DNA from: Burkholderiales bacterium
GTDB lineage: Bacteria > Pseudomonadota > Gammaproteobacteria > Burkholderiales > Burkholderiaceae_C
DNA: 64,000 nucleotides
Assembly (NCBI GenBank): GCA_026954015.1
Contig: JAIXLP010000028.1
Location: forward strand, 1-64,000
Direction: 5' to 3'
Shown here: positions 46,901 to 54,802 of the stretch, one piece after another
How the letters are laid out: the number at the start of each line of letters is the position of its first letter
How positions within the stretch are numbered: position 1 is the stretch's first letter
Position numbers and translations under genes: made by a program
Notes under the pieces: generated by a model
What the model saw: the letters and a program-made list of their open reading frames with translations, nothing else
Told to the model about the DNA's origin: nothing
Databases searched by the model: none

Positions 46901-47258
46901 TACGCTGTTCTACTGGAATTTCATGCTGACCACGAATGGGCGCGACTTGAATCCGGTCGACCTTAGATCTTTCCCTGTTTCTCCGAAGAAGCTATCGACT
47001 GATGCGAGGAAAAATCTCATCGGTCTGTCATCCGACCTGATGAAGAGTTATCGCAAACACAAGGAAACGAAGGAAAAGACATCGAAATCAACTGGTCAAC
47101 TCGTGTATGAGGAGTTCTACCCGAGGCTGTCCAAAGATGTCATTGATGAAATTGACAGGGTCATCTACTCAGAGCTTGGTCTATCTGTAGAGCAGCAAGA
47201 TTTTCTGCTCAACTTTGAAGTCAAATACCGCATGGGCGGCACGAGCGACGACGAATGA
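43908..47258 (+). CDS. PglX/Eco57I-like adenine-N6 DNA methyltransferase
   Basis: 1116 residues. Motif I ILDPTCGSGAFLFAAL at about residues 531-546 binds S-adenosylmethionine; motif IV NPPYIEY at about 771 is the adenine-N6 catalytic motif. The N-terminal third (FILTPIAHKRGVAVLRC) and YLNGGLFDVHELE are typical of large methylases that accompany helicases. The region after NPPY, up to the end, is the likely target-recognition part and has much lower GC than the rest, as if exchanged. RT gene overlaps its stop by four bases (ATGA). The start has no Shine-Dalgarno site because the palindromic repeat abuts it; translation may depend on the helicase message. Could also act as a type IIG enzyme, but no nuclease motif was seen. 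Confidence 0.9.
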   Translation: MNLDTTRFQHLLAQFKLPQLFNELGWDQPTLKAQSISASGQDFILTPIAHKRGVAVLRCSPDAQGRIPPRPVLLKIEQETRKIAHEHLLVFADAGETTLTWLWVLRAPGQPTSTRTHTWHQGQSGEALRQKLSQIVWSLEEEEAITLTDVVTGLRKAFDRDRVSKTFYDKFKAQHDAFAAFITGLNQTADRAWYASLMLNRLMFVYFIQKKGFLDGDDNYLQHRMAQVQQTRGKGHFHSFYRQFLRRLFHEGLGQPQPRSAALNDLIGSNIPYLNGGLFDVHELEANNQGIDVPDEAFEKLFAFFDAWDWHLDDRPLKTGTEINPDVLGYIFEKYINQKQMGAYYTKEDITEYISKNTVIPHLLGQARERCKVAFEGESSVWKLLQTEPDRYIYPAMKTGVIDASGQPVPESALPDFVQTGMHDAKARMFERRYNLGEATFTTATGERGTLPTETWREYVDRRSRCLAVRSKLANGEVQSADDLITLNLDIRQFMQDVIDTSTGPQLLRAVWQAIVGRVPEKSNEKFRNGITILDPTCGSGAFLFAALGILEPLYEACLDRMDSFVEDAKKLGKPAEADFEKVLAEVGKHPSRRYYIYKSIILHNLFGVDIMAEAVEICKLRLFLKLVSQVDKGQQLEPLPDIDFNIRAGNTLVGYATEAQFDASGDLASDQQRKASIKADIADLADLFTRFREQQIVHGGKVTTADKQALRSRLGSLNLELDKYLARDYGIDPDKTKAFADWRASHQPFHWFAQFYGVMREGGFDVVIGNPPYIEYSKVREEYSIRNLETAACGNLWAFCIEKSFELLSPASHFGMIVPVSIVCTQRMSDVQDVISEQSSATWFSNYAERPSKLFSGAEVLLTIAISHKSHVNRCHTFSTSLRKWPSEFRAHLFNTTEYLHAGDRLRNYIMPKISSELEVEAIPKIMSKLGTLAEVFTSRSDHKIFYRIGGGRYWKIFTTFQPQFILNGKPSVSSREAYLYFDSKDERDIAVSLLSSTLFYWNFMLTTNGRDLNPVDLRSFPVSPKKLSTDARKNLIGLSSDLMKSYRKHKETKEKTSKSTGQLVYEEFYPRLSKDVIDEIDRVIYSELGLSVEQQDFLLNFEVKYRMGGTSDDE

Positions 47259-48799
47259 ACCCTGCGCCAACAGCGCAGCAACCTGCCGCCGCCATCCGTA
47301 AATCCATTCTTGATCTTTCCCATCAAGAGGCACGCGCGTTCTTGCTGAAGGCCGAAAACTATTGCAACTTGGAACTACCGCCCTACATCGCCTTTCAGGC
47401 GTTGCTGAATGGAGTGGATCAAGTTCTGACCGACAAAAAGCTGTCCAGCATGGCCAAGATGAAAGAGGTGCGTGACCACGATGATGTGAACCACACCATC
47501 CTGCACAACAAGGATGGCCGGTACGCATGGCGGCCATTCCAGTTGATTCACCCTGCGCTGTACGTTTCGCTGGTGCATGTGATCACGGATGAGGCGCAAT
47601 GGGCGTTCATCCGCGACCGGTTCCAGTCCTTCGCCAAAAATCCAAACATCCGCTGCCTGAGCCTGCCCGTTGCTTCAACCACGGAGCAAACGGATCGTGC
47701 GGAGCAGGTCTCGCAGTGGTGGCAGCAAGTGGAGCAACGCGCCATCGCGCTTTCGCTGGACTACGACCATGTGCTGGAAACCGACATCACCGACTGCTAC
47801 GGCGCGATTTACACGCACTCCATTGCCTGGGTCTTGCACACCAAGCCTGTGGCAAAGGCAAAACGCACAGACGCAACACTGATTGGCAATGTCATCGATA
47901 ACCACATCCAGGACATGCGCCACGGCCAGACCAACGGCATACCTCAGGGTTCCGTGCTGATGGATTTCATCGCAGAGATGGTGCTTGGCTTCACCGACCT
48001 GGAACTGTCAAAAATTCTGACGCAGGAGGACATCTCGGATTTCCACATCCTTCGCTATCGGGACGACTACAGGGTGTTCGTCAATAACCCGCAGGATGGC
48101 GATGCCATCATCAAGGCCATCACCGAAATTACCGCCAGCCTTGGTCTGAAGCTCAACCCATCAAAGACCCGTGCAAGCGCGGACGTGGTGCGCTCATCCA
48201 TCAAGAACGACAAGATGGCATGGATGAGCCGCAAGCAACGCGAGCGGGATTTACAAAAGCACCTGCTGCTCATCCACGACCACGCCAACAGCTACCCCAA
48301 CTCCGGCAGTCTCGCGCGCGCATTGGGCGACTACCAAAAGCGGCTGATGAAAGCGACACTCCAGCAAGACAGCCTGATGCCAATGATCGCCATCACGGTG
48401 GACATCGCCTGGCGAAACCCGCGCACCTATGCCGTATCTGCCGCAATACTCAGCCTGCTTCTGGAAAAGATGGAAGATGACGCCGAGAAGGTTGCCACGG
48501 TGCAGCGTATTCAGAAGAAGTTCAGCAAACTCCCGAATACCGGCCACATGCAGCTTTGGTTGCAGCGCGTGACGCTGCCGATCAGCAAGTACATTGACTA
48601 CGACGAAGCTCTCTGCAAACTGGTGGTTGAAGAAAGTACCCGGCTATGGAACACCGACTGGATTTCATCCGGCGGCTTGAAAAGCGCGGTAGATGCACGC
48701 AAAGCCATCGACAAAACGGCCCGCGACCAACTTGCGCCCACCATCCAGCGCGATGAGTTTGAGCTGTTCCTGTCAAATCTGGACGGGTATGACGGATAA
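47255..48799 (+). CDS. Reverse transcriptase, defence-associated (Drt4/UG15-like)
   Basis: 514 residues. RT palm motifs are present: A ETDITDCYGAIYTHSI (175-190, Asp177), B NGIPQGSVLMD (227-237), C YRDD (268-271, in ILRYRDDYRVFVN) and D/E GLKLNPSKTR (297-306). There is no maturase or endonuclease domain, and the C-terminal ~200 residues are helical, as in single-gene antiviral RTs of the unknown-group class. The pattern of NGIPQGSVLMDFIAE with RYRDDYR is what I recall for UG15/Drt4 proteins. Overlaps the methylase by four bases, so it is co-translated. It may make a cDNA or untemplated DNA product in phage defence; linkage to a methylase/helicase is unusual for a normally stand-alone RT. No ncRNA partner was recognised. 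Confidence 0.85.
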   Translation: MNPAPTAQQPAAAIRKSILDLSHQEARAFLLKAENYCNLELPPYIAFQALLNGVDQVLTDKKLSSMAKMKEVRDHDDVNHTILHNKDGRYAWRPFQLIHPALYVSLVHVITDEAQWAFIRDRFQSFAKNPNIRCLSLPVASTTEQTDRAEQVSQWWQQVEQRAIALSLDYDHVLETDITDCYGAIYTHSIAWVLHTKPVAKAKRTDATLIGNVIDNHIQDMRHGQTNGIPQGSVLMDFIAEMVLGFTDLELSKILTQEDISDFHILRYRDDYRVFVNNPQDGDAIIKAITEITASLGLKLNPSKTRASADVVRSSIKNDKMAWMSRKQRERDLQKHLLLIHDHANSYPNSGSLARALGDYQKRLMKATLQQDSLMPMIAITVDIAWRNPRTYAVSAAILSLLLEKMEDDAEKVATVQRIQKKFSKLPNTGHMQLWLQRVTLPISKYIDYDEALCKLVVEESTRLWNTDWISSGGLKSAVDARKAIDKTARDQLAPTIQRDEFELFLSNLDGYDG

Positions 48800-48804
48800 C
48801 CGCC

Positions 48805-49284
48805 ATGAAACCTGCGTTCATCCCCCTGCCGCCACACCTCGCCCCGCACATCCCCGCTGACGTGGCGCAGCGCCTCGTCGGCATCGGCAACGCCGCCTTG
48901 CTGGCCGAGCCGCTGCTGGGCTTCATCGCCTCGCGCCAATGCCCCGGCCATGTCTTCATCGAAACGCTGGATCGCGTGCCGCAATGGGCCAGCGCGGGTC
49001 GCGTGCTCATCAGTGGCTTTCATTCCCCGCTGGAGCAGCAGGTGCTGCGCTCCCTGCTGCGCCGCCAGGGCCACGCCGTCAAACTGCTGGCCCGCCACCT
49101 GCCCGCAGACCGCGCCTGGCGCCCCACCGCCGAAGAACGCGAGCCGCTGGCCCAGGGCCGCCTGCTCATCCTCAGCGCCAGCCCCGCCGCAGAAGCCCGC
49201 ACGACCCGTGCATCGTCCATTGCCCGCAACCGCCTGGTGCTGGCGCTTGCCACCGAAGCCTTGCGGATTTCGGCCAGTGACTAA
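48805..49284 (+). CDS. DprA/SMF-like Rossmann protein, possibly truncated
   Basis: 159 residues. ISGFHSPLEQQVLRSLLRRQG (69-89), LLARHLPAD and LAQGRLLILS match a DprA-related family often found beside defence genes (GFHSPLE...L.R...AR). Family members I recall run to a longer, lysine-containing end (RNEFVAALADE...), whereas this one stops at RNRLVLALATEALRISASD, so it may be shortened. Starts five bases after the RT stop, so it belongs to the same operon. DprA-like folds bind nucleotides or single-stranded DNA; role here is inferred. Confidence 0.65.
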   Translation: MKPAFIPLPPHLAPHIPADVAQRLVGIGNAALLAEPLLGFIASRQCPGHVFIETLDRVPQWASAGRVLISGFHSPLEQQVLRSLLRRQGHAVKLLARHLPADRAWRPTAEEREPLAQGRLLILSASPAAEARTTRASSIARNRLVLALATEALRISASD

Positions 49285-49323
49285 AATCCACCCCATTCCA
49301 CCACCTTTTTCAAGCGCGCATCC

Positions 49324-49536
49324 ATGAACCTCGCCACCCGCATCTACGACAAGGCCCTGTCGCTGCCCCAGCAGGCGGCCAGCGAGGTGCTGCATTTCGC
49401 GGAGTTCCTGGCCGCCCGGCACGCCAAGCCCGCTGCGCAGCAGGCCGCGAAGCAGGATGCAGGCGCGTTCTACGCCCGCTACCAGGCCGACCTGTCCGGC
49501 TACCGCTTCGACCGCGACGAAGCCAACGCGCGCTGA
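49324..49536 (+). CDS. VapB-like antitoxin (DUF2281-type)
   Basis: 70 residues: MNLATRIYDKALSLPQQAAS then EVLHFAEFLAARH. The helical DKALSLPxxxxxEVLxFxEFL pattern is typical of small VapB/DUF2281 antitoxins that precede PIN toxins. It stops four bases before the PIN gene, the usual toxin-antitoxin coupling. 39 bp after the DprA-like gene. Probably represses its own operon. Confidence 0.75.
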   Translation: MNLATRIYDKALSLPQQAASEVLHFAEFLAARHAKPAAQQAAKQDAGAFYARYQADLSGYRFDRDEANAR

Positions 49537-49540
49537 GGCC

Positions 49541-49957
49541 ATGCCCAAGGCGTTTCTCGACAGCAATGTCTTGATTTACGCGCTGGGCCAGGAGCCAGTG
49601 AAAAAAGCGGCAGCCGTCGCGCTGCTTGATGCGTCAGCCACGATTTCAGTGCAGGTGCTGGGCGAAATCGCCAACGTCATGCGGCGCAAGCTCGACTTCA
49701 CGCCGCAGCAGGCCGGGGAAGTGATTGCCGACCTGATCGACCGGCTGGACGTGGTTCTCGTCGGTGCGCAGACCGTGCGGCATGCGTTGGAGCTGGCGCA
49801 GCGCCATTCGCTCTCGCACTTTGACGCACAAATCGTCGCTAGCGCACTCGAAGCGGATTGCGAGGTGCTGTTTTCGGAAGACATGCAGGCTGGACATGTG
49901 TTTGAACAGCGGTTGCGCATCGTCAATCCATTCTTGGACACTTCGCCCAGTTCGTAG
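49541..49957 (+). CDS. vapC: PIN-domain ribonuclease toxin (VapC-like)
   Basis: 138 residues. PIN fold with the acidic residues of the active site: FLDSNVLIYA (Asp7), the glutamate in VQVLGEIANVMRRK, and SHFDAQIVASALEADCEVLFSEDMQ (two further aspartates). Such toxins cleave tRNA or rRNA; the partner is the gene four bases upstream. Complete in length, with its own GAGGCC before the ATG. May stabilise the defence island. Confidence 0.88.
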   Translation: MPKAFLDSNVLIYALGQEPVKKAAAVALLDASATISVQVLGEIANVMRRKLDFTPQQAGEVIADLIDRLDVVLVGAQTVRHALELAQRHSLSHFDAQIVASALEADCEVLFSEDMQAGHVFEQRLRIVNPFLDTSPSS

Positions 49958-50025
49958 GGGTACAGGCACGGGCATGCAGGTGTGCCGCATGGCGCAGCCG
50001 CTGCTGCCGCAACACTGGCGCGCAA

Positions 50026-50328
50026 TCAGTGGGTCATCACCCTCGCCGATGGAGTCAGCATCCCCCACCAGTCCGTTGCACCACAAGCCATGCGCTTCAT
50101 GGTGGGTGTTCTGCTCGTCGATCCAATCCTCGTACGTCTCGTTGAACTCGCGCTTGCGCTGCGCCAACGTTTTTTGCTGCTCCAGTGCGGCAAGTGTTCG
50201 GCATAGCGCGCTGCGGAAATGATGACGCCCGCCACCCGCTCGTTCTTGCGCACGTGCACGGGCTCACGCTCGGCTTGGCTGAGGTAATAGCCAAAGCGGT
50301 TCTTGGCTTCGGCGGCGGTAATTCGCAT
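50026..50328 (-). pseudogene. Phd/YefM-type antitoxin, frameshifted
   Basis: Starts MRITAAEAKNRFGYYLSQAE and reads VHVRKNERVAGVIISAARYA, the Phd-fold N-terminus, with ACGGAGAAGCC before ATG 50328. After EHL the frame changes: the current reading continues as PHWSSKKRWRS, while the other frame (to about 50055) gives AALEQQKTLAQRKREFNETY and then EDWIDEQN, the expected C-terminus. One base appears to be missing near 50192. No intact toxin gene follows on the minus strand. Likely a decayed toxin-antitoxin pair at the right edge of the island. Confidence 0.72.
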
Positions 50329-50393
50329 GGCTTCTCCGTACCAAGGGCGCGAATGGCCATCTTCGCCATTCGGCGGACCATGCGCCGCTTCGC

Positions 50394-52190
50394 TTACTGC
50401 GCTGGCGCCAGGTTGCGCAACCGAATGTGCAGCTCGCGCAGCTGCTTCTCGTCCACCAGCGAAGGCGCCTGCGTGAGCAGATCCTGCGCGCGCTGGGTCT
50501 TGGGGAAGGCGATCACGTCGCGGATCGATTCGGCGCCGGTCATCAAGGTGATGAGCCGATCCAGCCCGAAGGCCAGGCCGCCGTGCGGGGGCGCGCCGTA
50601 CTGCAGCGCGTCGAGCAGGTAGCCGAACTTGGCGCGCGCTTCCTCGGGGCCGATCTTGAGCGCGGAGAACACCTTGCTCTGCACGTCGGCGCGGTGGATA
50701 CGCACCGAGCCACCGCCGAGCTCCCAGCCGTTGAGCACCATGTCGTAGGCCTTGGACAGGCAGGCGCCGGGGTCGGTTTCCATGAGGTTCTCGTGGCCGT
50801 CCTTGGGCGAGGTGAACGGATGGTGCACCGCCACCCAGCGGTCTTCCTCGTCGTCGTGCTCGAACATCGGGAAGTCCACCACCCACAGCGGCGCCCAACG
50901 ATTCTCGAACAGGCCGTGCTGGCGGCCGAATTCGCCCAGGCCCACCTTCAGGCGCAGCGCGCCGATGCTGTCGTTGACGATCTTGGCCTTGTCGGCGCCG
51001 AAGAAGATCACGTCGCCGTCCTGCGCACCGGTGCGCCTGAGGACTTCAGCGATCGCTGCGTCATGCAGGTTCTTGACGATGGGCGACTGCAGGCCGTCCC
51101 TGCCCTTGGCCGCTTCGTTGACCTTGATCCAGGCCAGGCCCTTGGCGCCGTAGATCTTCACGAAGTCGGTGTAGCCATCGATCTCCCCGCGCGAGATCTG
51201 CGCGCCGCCCGGCACGCGCAGGGCCACCACGCGCCCGCCCGGCGTCGTCGCGGGGGCGGAGAACACCTTGAAGTCCACGTCGGCCATCACGTCGGTCAGC
51301 TCGGTGAATTCGAGCTTGACGCGCAGGTCGGGCTTGTCCGAGCCGAAGCGGTGCATGGCCTCGGCGTACTTCATCACGGGGAACTCGCCCAGGTCGACGC
51401 CGAGCTGCTGCTGGAACACTTCCTTGATCATGCGCTGGAAGATGGCGCGGATCTCTTCCTCGTTCAGGAACGAGGTCTCGCAGTCGATCTGCGTGAACTC
51501 GGGCTGGCGGTCGGCGCGCAAGTCTTCGTCGCGGAAGCACTTGGTAATTTGGTAGTAGCGGTCATAGCCGGCCACCATCAGCATCTGTTTGTACAGCTGG
51601 GGCGATTGCGGCAAGGCAAAAAATTGGCCGTCATGCACGCGGCTGGGCACCAGATAATCCCGTGCGCCTTCGGGGGTGGATTTGCCCAGCATGGGCGTTT
51701 CGATGTCGATAAAGCCTTCTTTATCCAGGAAGTTGCGCACTTGGATGGCCGTTTTGTAGCGCAGCATCATGTTGCGCTGCATGGCGGGGCGGCGCAGGTC
51801 AATCACGCGGTGGGTCAGGCGCACGTTTTCCGACAGGTTGTCATCGTCCAACTGGAACGGGGGCGTGACCGAGGCGTTGAGCACCGTCAGCTCATGGCAC
51901 AGCACTTCGATCTGGCCGCTTTTGAGCTTGTCGTTGGTCGTGCCCTCAGGGCGGGCACGCACCAAGCCCTTGATCTGAATGCAAAACTCGTTGCGGATGT
52001 CCTCGGCCACTTTGAACATCTCGGGGCGGTCGGGGTCGCAGACCACCTGCACGTAGCCTTCGCGGTCGCGCAGGTCGATGAAGATCACGCCGCCGTGGTC
52101 GCGGCGGCGGTTCACCCAGCCGCACAGGGTGACGGTTTGGCCCATCAGGGCTTCGGTCACGAGACCGCAGTAGTGGGAACGCATGGCCAT
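50394..52190 (-). CDS. aspS: Aspartyl-tRNA synthetase
   Basis: 598 residues, bacterial-type class II synthetase. The N-terminal OB fold ([20 protein letters not shown]) binds the anticodon; motif 2 [20 protein letters not shown] and motif 3 [14 protein letters not shown] form the active site. The GAD insertion lies between. AGGAAG precedes ATG 52190. The central part (roughly 51540-52000) has more A/T-ending codons than the rest, suggesting recombination with a related allele. Last gene of a long minus-strand housekeeping cluster; a defence island occupies its downstream side. Confidence 0.97.
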   Translation of the reverse strand: MAMRSHYCGLVTEALMGQTVTLCGWVNRRRDHGGVIFIDLRDREGYVQVVCDPDRPEMFKVAEDIRNEFCIQIKGLVRARPEGTTNDKLKSGQIEVLCHELTVLNASVTPPFQLDDDNLSENVRLTHRVIDLRRPAMQRNMMLRYKTAIQVRNFLDKEGFIDIETPMLGKSTPEGARDYLVPSRVHDGQFFALPQSPQLYKQMLMVAGYDRYYQITKCFRDEDLRADRQPEFTQIDCETSFLNEEEIRAIFQRMIKEVFQQQLGVDLGEFPVMKYAEAMHRFGSDKPDLRVKLEFTELTDVMADVDFKVFSAPATTPGGRVVALRVPGGAQISRGEIDGYTDFVKIYGAKGLAWIKVNEAAKGRDGLQSPIVKNLHDAAIAEVLRRTGAQDGDVIFFGADKAKIVNDSIGALRLKVGLGEFGRQHGLFENRWAPLWVVDFPMFEHDDEEDRWVAVHHPFTSPKDGHENLMETDPGACLSKAYDMVLNGWELGGGSVRIHRADVQSKVFSALKIGPEEARAKFGYLLDALQYGAPPHGGLAFGLDRLITLMTGAESIRDVIAFPKTQRAQDLLTQAPSLVDEKQLRELHIRLRNLAPAQ

Positions 52191-52227
52191 GGGGATACTT
52201 CCTGCGCCCACGCGGGACGCCTTGGGG

Positions 52228-52857
52228 TCAGAGCCTGCTCTCGCTTTCGAGAGCCATGGGATCGGGCGGCGCCACGACCCCCATCGAGACGATGTACTTG
52301 AGCGCGGCGTCGATGCTCATTTCAAGCTCGACGCAGTCGCTCTTGCGCACCAGTATGAAATAACCGCTCGTGGGGTTGGGCGTCGTGGGCACGTATACGC
52401 TCACGAATTCGTCGCGCAGATACCCCGCCACCTCGCCGCTGGGCGTGCCGGTGACGAAGGCTACCGTCCACACGCCGTCGCGCGGCCATTGCACGAGCAC
52501 GGCGGTGCGAAACGCATTGCCACTTTCGGAAAACAGCGTATCCGAGACCTGCTTGACGCTGGAATAGATCGAGCGCACGACGGGGATGCGGCTCACCAGC
52601 GCATCGCCCAGCGCCACGAGGCGCCGCCCCGCGAAGTTGCCCGCGAGCGCGCCGACGACGAGCAGCACCACCAGCGTGAGCAGCACGCCGAACCCTGGAA
52701 TGTGGAACCCGAGCAGCTTGTCCGGCTGCCAGGCGCCGGGCAGGATCTCCAGCGTCTGGTCGAGCAGGCCCACCACCCAGGACAGCACCCAGGCGGTGAT
52801 GACCACCGGCACGATCACCAGCAGGCCGGTGAACAGCCACTTGCGCAATGCGGCCAT
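52228..52857 (-). CDS. DUF502 inner-membrane protein
   Basis: 209 residues. Two membrane helices (about 7-30 and 56-79) with a large soluble C-terminal half ([30 protein letters not shown]). In Betaproteobacteria this DUF502 gene is normally found between fmdB and aspS, as here (37 bp before aspS). [17 protein letters not shown] is characteristic of the family. The cellular role is not established. Confidence 0.9.
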   Translation of the reverse strand: MAALRKWLFTGLLVIVPVVITAWVLSWVVGLLDQTLEILPGAWQPDKLLGFHIPGFGVLLTLVVLLVVGALAGNFAGRRLVALGDALVSRIPVVRSIYSSVKQVSDTLFSESGNAFRTAVLVQWPRDGVWTVAFVTGTPSGEVAGYLRDEFVSVYVPTTPNPTSGYFILVRKSDCVELEMSIDAALKYIVSMGVVAPPDPMALESESRL

Positions 52858-52871
52858 CAGAACCTTGCCTT

Positions 52872-53180
52872 TCAGGCGCCTGAAGAGGCTGTAGCGCTTG
52901 CCGGTGCTGCGGCAGGCGCTTCTGTTTTTGCAGTTTCAGGGGTGGTCTTGGGTGCGTCGGCCGGCGCCGGGGCGGCGTCCGCACCCGTGCTGCTCTTGCG
53001 ACCGCTGAAATCCGTGGCATACCAGCCCGTGCCCTTGAGCTGAAAGCCCGCCGCGGTCACCTGCTTGGTGAAGGTTTGCGCGCCGCACGCGGGGCACTGC
53101 GTGAGCGGCGCATCGGACATCTTCTGCAACACGTCGCGGGCGTGGCCGCAGGTGCTGCAGCGGTAGGAATAAATCGGCAT
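52872..53180 (-). CDS. FmdB-family zinc-ribbon protein
   Basis: 102 residues. MPIYSYRCSTCGHARDVLQK opens with a zinc ribbon whose ligands are Cys8, Cys11, Cys31 and Cys34 (CPACG). The second half is a low-complexity alanine/proline/threonine tail (APAPADAPKTTPETAKTEA), poorly conserved in the family. A putative regulator; precedes DUF502 and aspS on the same transcript, 14 bp before the next gene. Confidence 0.9.
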   Translation of the reverse strand: MPIYSYRCSTCGHARDVLQKMSDAPLTQCPACGAQTFTKQVTAAGFQLKGTGWYATDFSGRKSSTGADAAPAPADAPKTTPETAKTEAPAAAPASATASSGA

Positions 53181-53253
53181 TTCGGGGGCGCAAACTTCCG
53201 CAAAACCTGGGATTATAGGTAGCGCGGCGGCGCCGCCCAGGCGCCACGTCGCG

Positions 53254-54702
53254 CTACGCGGCTGCGGTCTCGTACACGCGCGTGCGCCCTTTTTCGTCGG
53301 CGATGAACTGCGGCAGGAGCGAGCCGCCGATCATCCCGGCAAACGCCGCGATGAGCCCGGCGAGCTGCTGCGGAAACGCCTCGTTGAGCACCGGGCTCGC
53401 GACGAACCAGAGCCAGACGCCCATGCCCATCACTACCGCCAGCAGCGCGCCCTGCGTGGTGGCGCGCTTCCAGTACACGCCCAGCAGCAATGGCACGAAC
53501 GCGCCCACAAGCGGTACCTGGTAAGCGCCCGAGACGAGCTCGTAGATGGACGAGCCTTCCATCGTGATCGAATAGACCAGCACGCAGAAGGTGAATACCA
53601 GCACACTCACGCGCATGGCCTTGAGCGTCTGCTGGTCGCTCATGCCGGGCTTGAGGTTGCGCAGGATGTTCTCCACGAAGGTGGTGGCCGGCGCGAGCAG
53701 CGTGGCCGAGGCGGTGGACATGATGGCCGAAAGCAGCGCGCCGAAGAACGCCACCTGCAGCAGCACCGGCATGTGCGTGAGCACCAGCGTGGGCAGCACC
53801 TTCTGCGGGTCGTCTTCGAGCAGCGCGGCCGTGCCCGGCAGCACCAGCAACGCCGCCATCACGACGAACATCGGCACGAAGGCAAAGGCGATGTACAGCA
53901 ACCCGCCGATCACCGGGCCGCTGCGGGCCGTATCAGCGTTGTTGGACGACATCACGCGCTGGAACACGTCCTGCTGCGGAATCGAGCCCAGCATCATGGT
54001 GATGGCCGCGGCGAAAAAGAAGACCCACTCCTTGGTGCCGCCCGTCGGCAGAAAGCGCAGCTTGCCTTCGCTCGCCGCATACGACATCACGCGCTCGGCG
54101 CCGCCCGCGATGTCCGCGGCATACCAGGCGATGGCGAGCAGCCCCGCGACGATGACGATCATTTGCACAAAGTCCGTGAGCGCCACCGACCACATGCCGC
54201 CGTAGAGCGTGTACACGAGCACGATCACCGTGCCGATCACCATGCCCCAGGACAGCGTGATCGCGCCCTCGCTCAAGATGCTGAACACCAGCCCGAGCGC
54301 CGTGATCTGCGCCGCCACCCAGCCCAGGTAGCTCAGGATGATGATGAGCGAGCACAGCACCTCCACCACGCGCCCGAAGCGGCGCCGGTAGTAGTCGCCG
54401 ATCGTGATGATGTGCATCGCGTAGAGCTTGCGCGCGAAGAACAGGCCCACGAGCACCAGGCACAGCCCCGCGCCGAAGGGGTCTTCCACCGTGCCGTGCA
54501 GGCCCTCCTTGACGAACTGCGCCGGCGCACCCAGCACCGTCTCGGAGCCGAACCAGGTGGCGAACGTGGTGGCGACGACGACCGCCAGCGGCAGGCTGCG
54601 CCCCGCGACCGCGTAGTCGGCCGTGTTGTGCACGCGCCGCGCGGCCAGCAGGCCGATGACGATGGACGCCAGCAGGTACAGGACGATGAAGCTCACGAGC
54701 AT
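53254..54702 (-). CDS. Sodium:solute symporter (SSS family)
   Basis: 482 residues with about 13 membrane helices. The family motif is visible in the middle (TLYGGMWSVALTDFVQMIVI) and AAFFGALLSAIMSTASATLLAPA-like helix 8 (GALLSAIMSTASATLLAPAT) forms part of the sodium site. Substrate unknown; nearest functional classes are proline/pantothenate or organic acids. It interrupts the otherwise standard ubiB-fmdB order in this cluster. Confidence 0.9.
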   Translation of the reverse strand: MLVSFIVLYLLASIVIGLLAARRVHNTADYAVAGRSLPLAVVVATTFATWFGSETVLGAPAQFVKEGLHGTVEDPFGAGLCLVLVGLFFARKLYAMHIITIGDYYRRRFGRVVEVLCSLIIILSYLGWVAAQITALGLVFSILSEGAITLSWGMVIGTVIVLVYTLYGGMWSVALTDFVQMIVIVAGLLAIAWYAADIAGGAERVMSYAASEGKLRFLPTGGTKEWVFFFAAAITMMLGSIPQQDVFQRVMSSNNADTARSGPVIGGLLYIAFAFVPMFVVMAALLVLPGTAALLEDDPQKVLPTLVLTHMPVLLQVAFFGALLSAIMSTASATLLAPATTFVENILRNLKPGMSDQQTLKAMRVSVLVFTFCVLVYSITMEGSSIYELVSGAYQVPLVGAFVPLLLGVYWKRATTQGALLAVVMGMGVWLWFVASPVLNEAFPQQLAGLIAAFAGMIGGSLLPQFIADEKGRTRVYETAAA

Positions 54703-54802
54703 GGGCTGACCCCGCGTGTTGACAGGCGTTTGAAGAAAAATGACGCGGATTATCTGGTCAAGCGCCCCCGCCGATGGCAGCGCGCACCGCGATGCGCGGT
54801 AT

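Noticed and set aside
50427..52301. 624-codon open frame on the plus strand
   Set aside because: Antisense to aspS, whose class II motifs are unmistakable.
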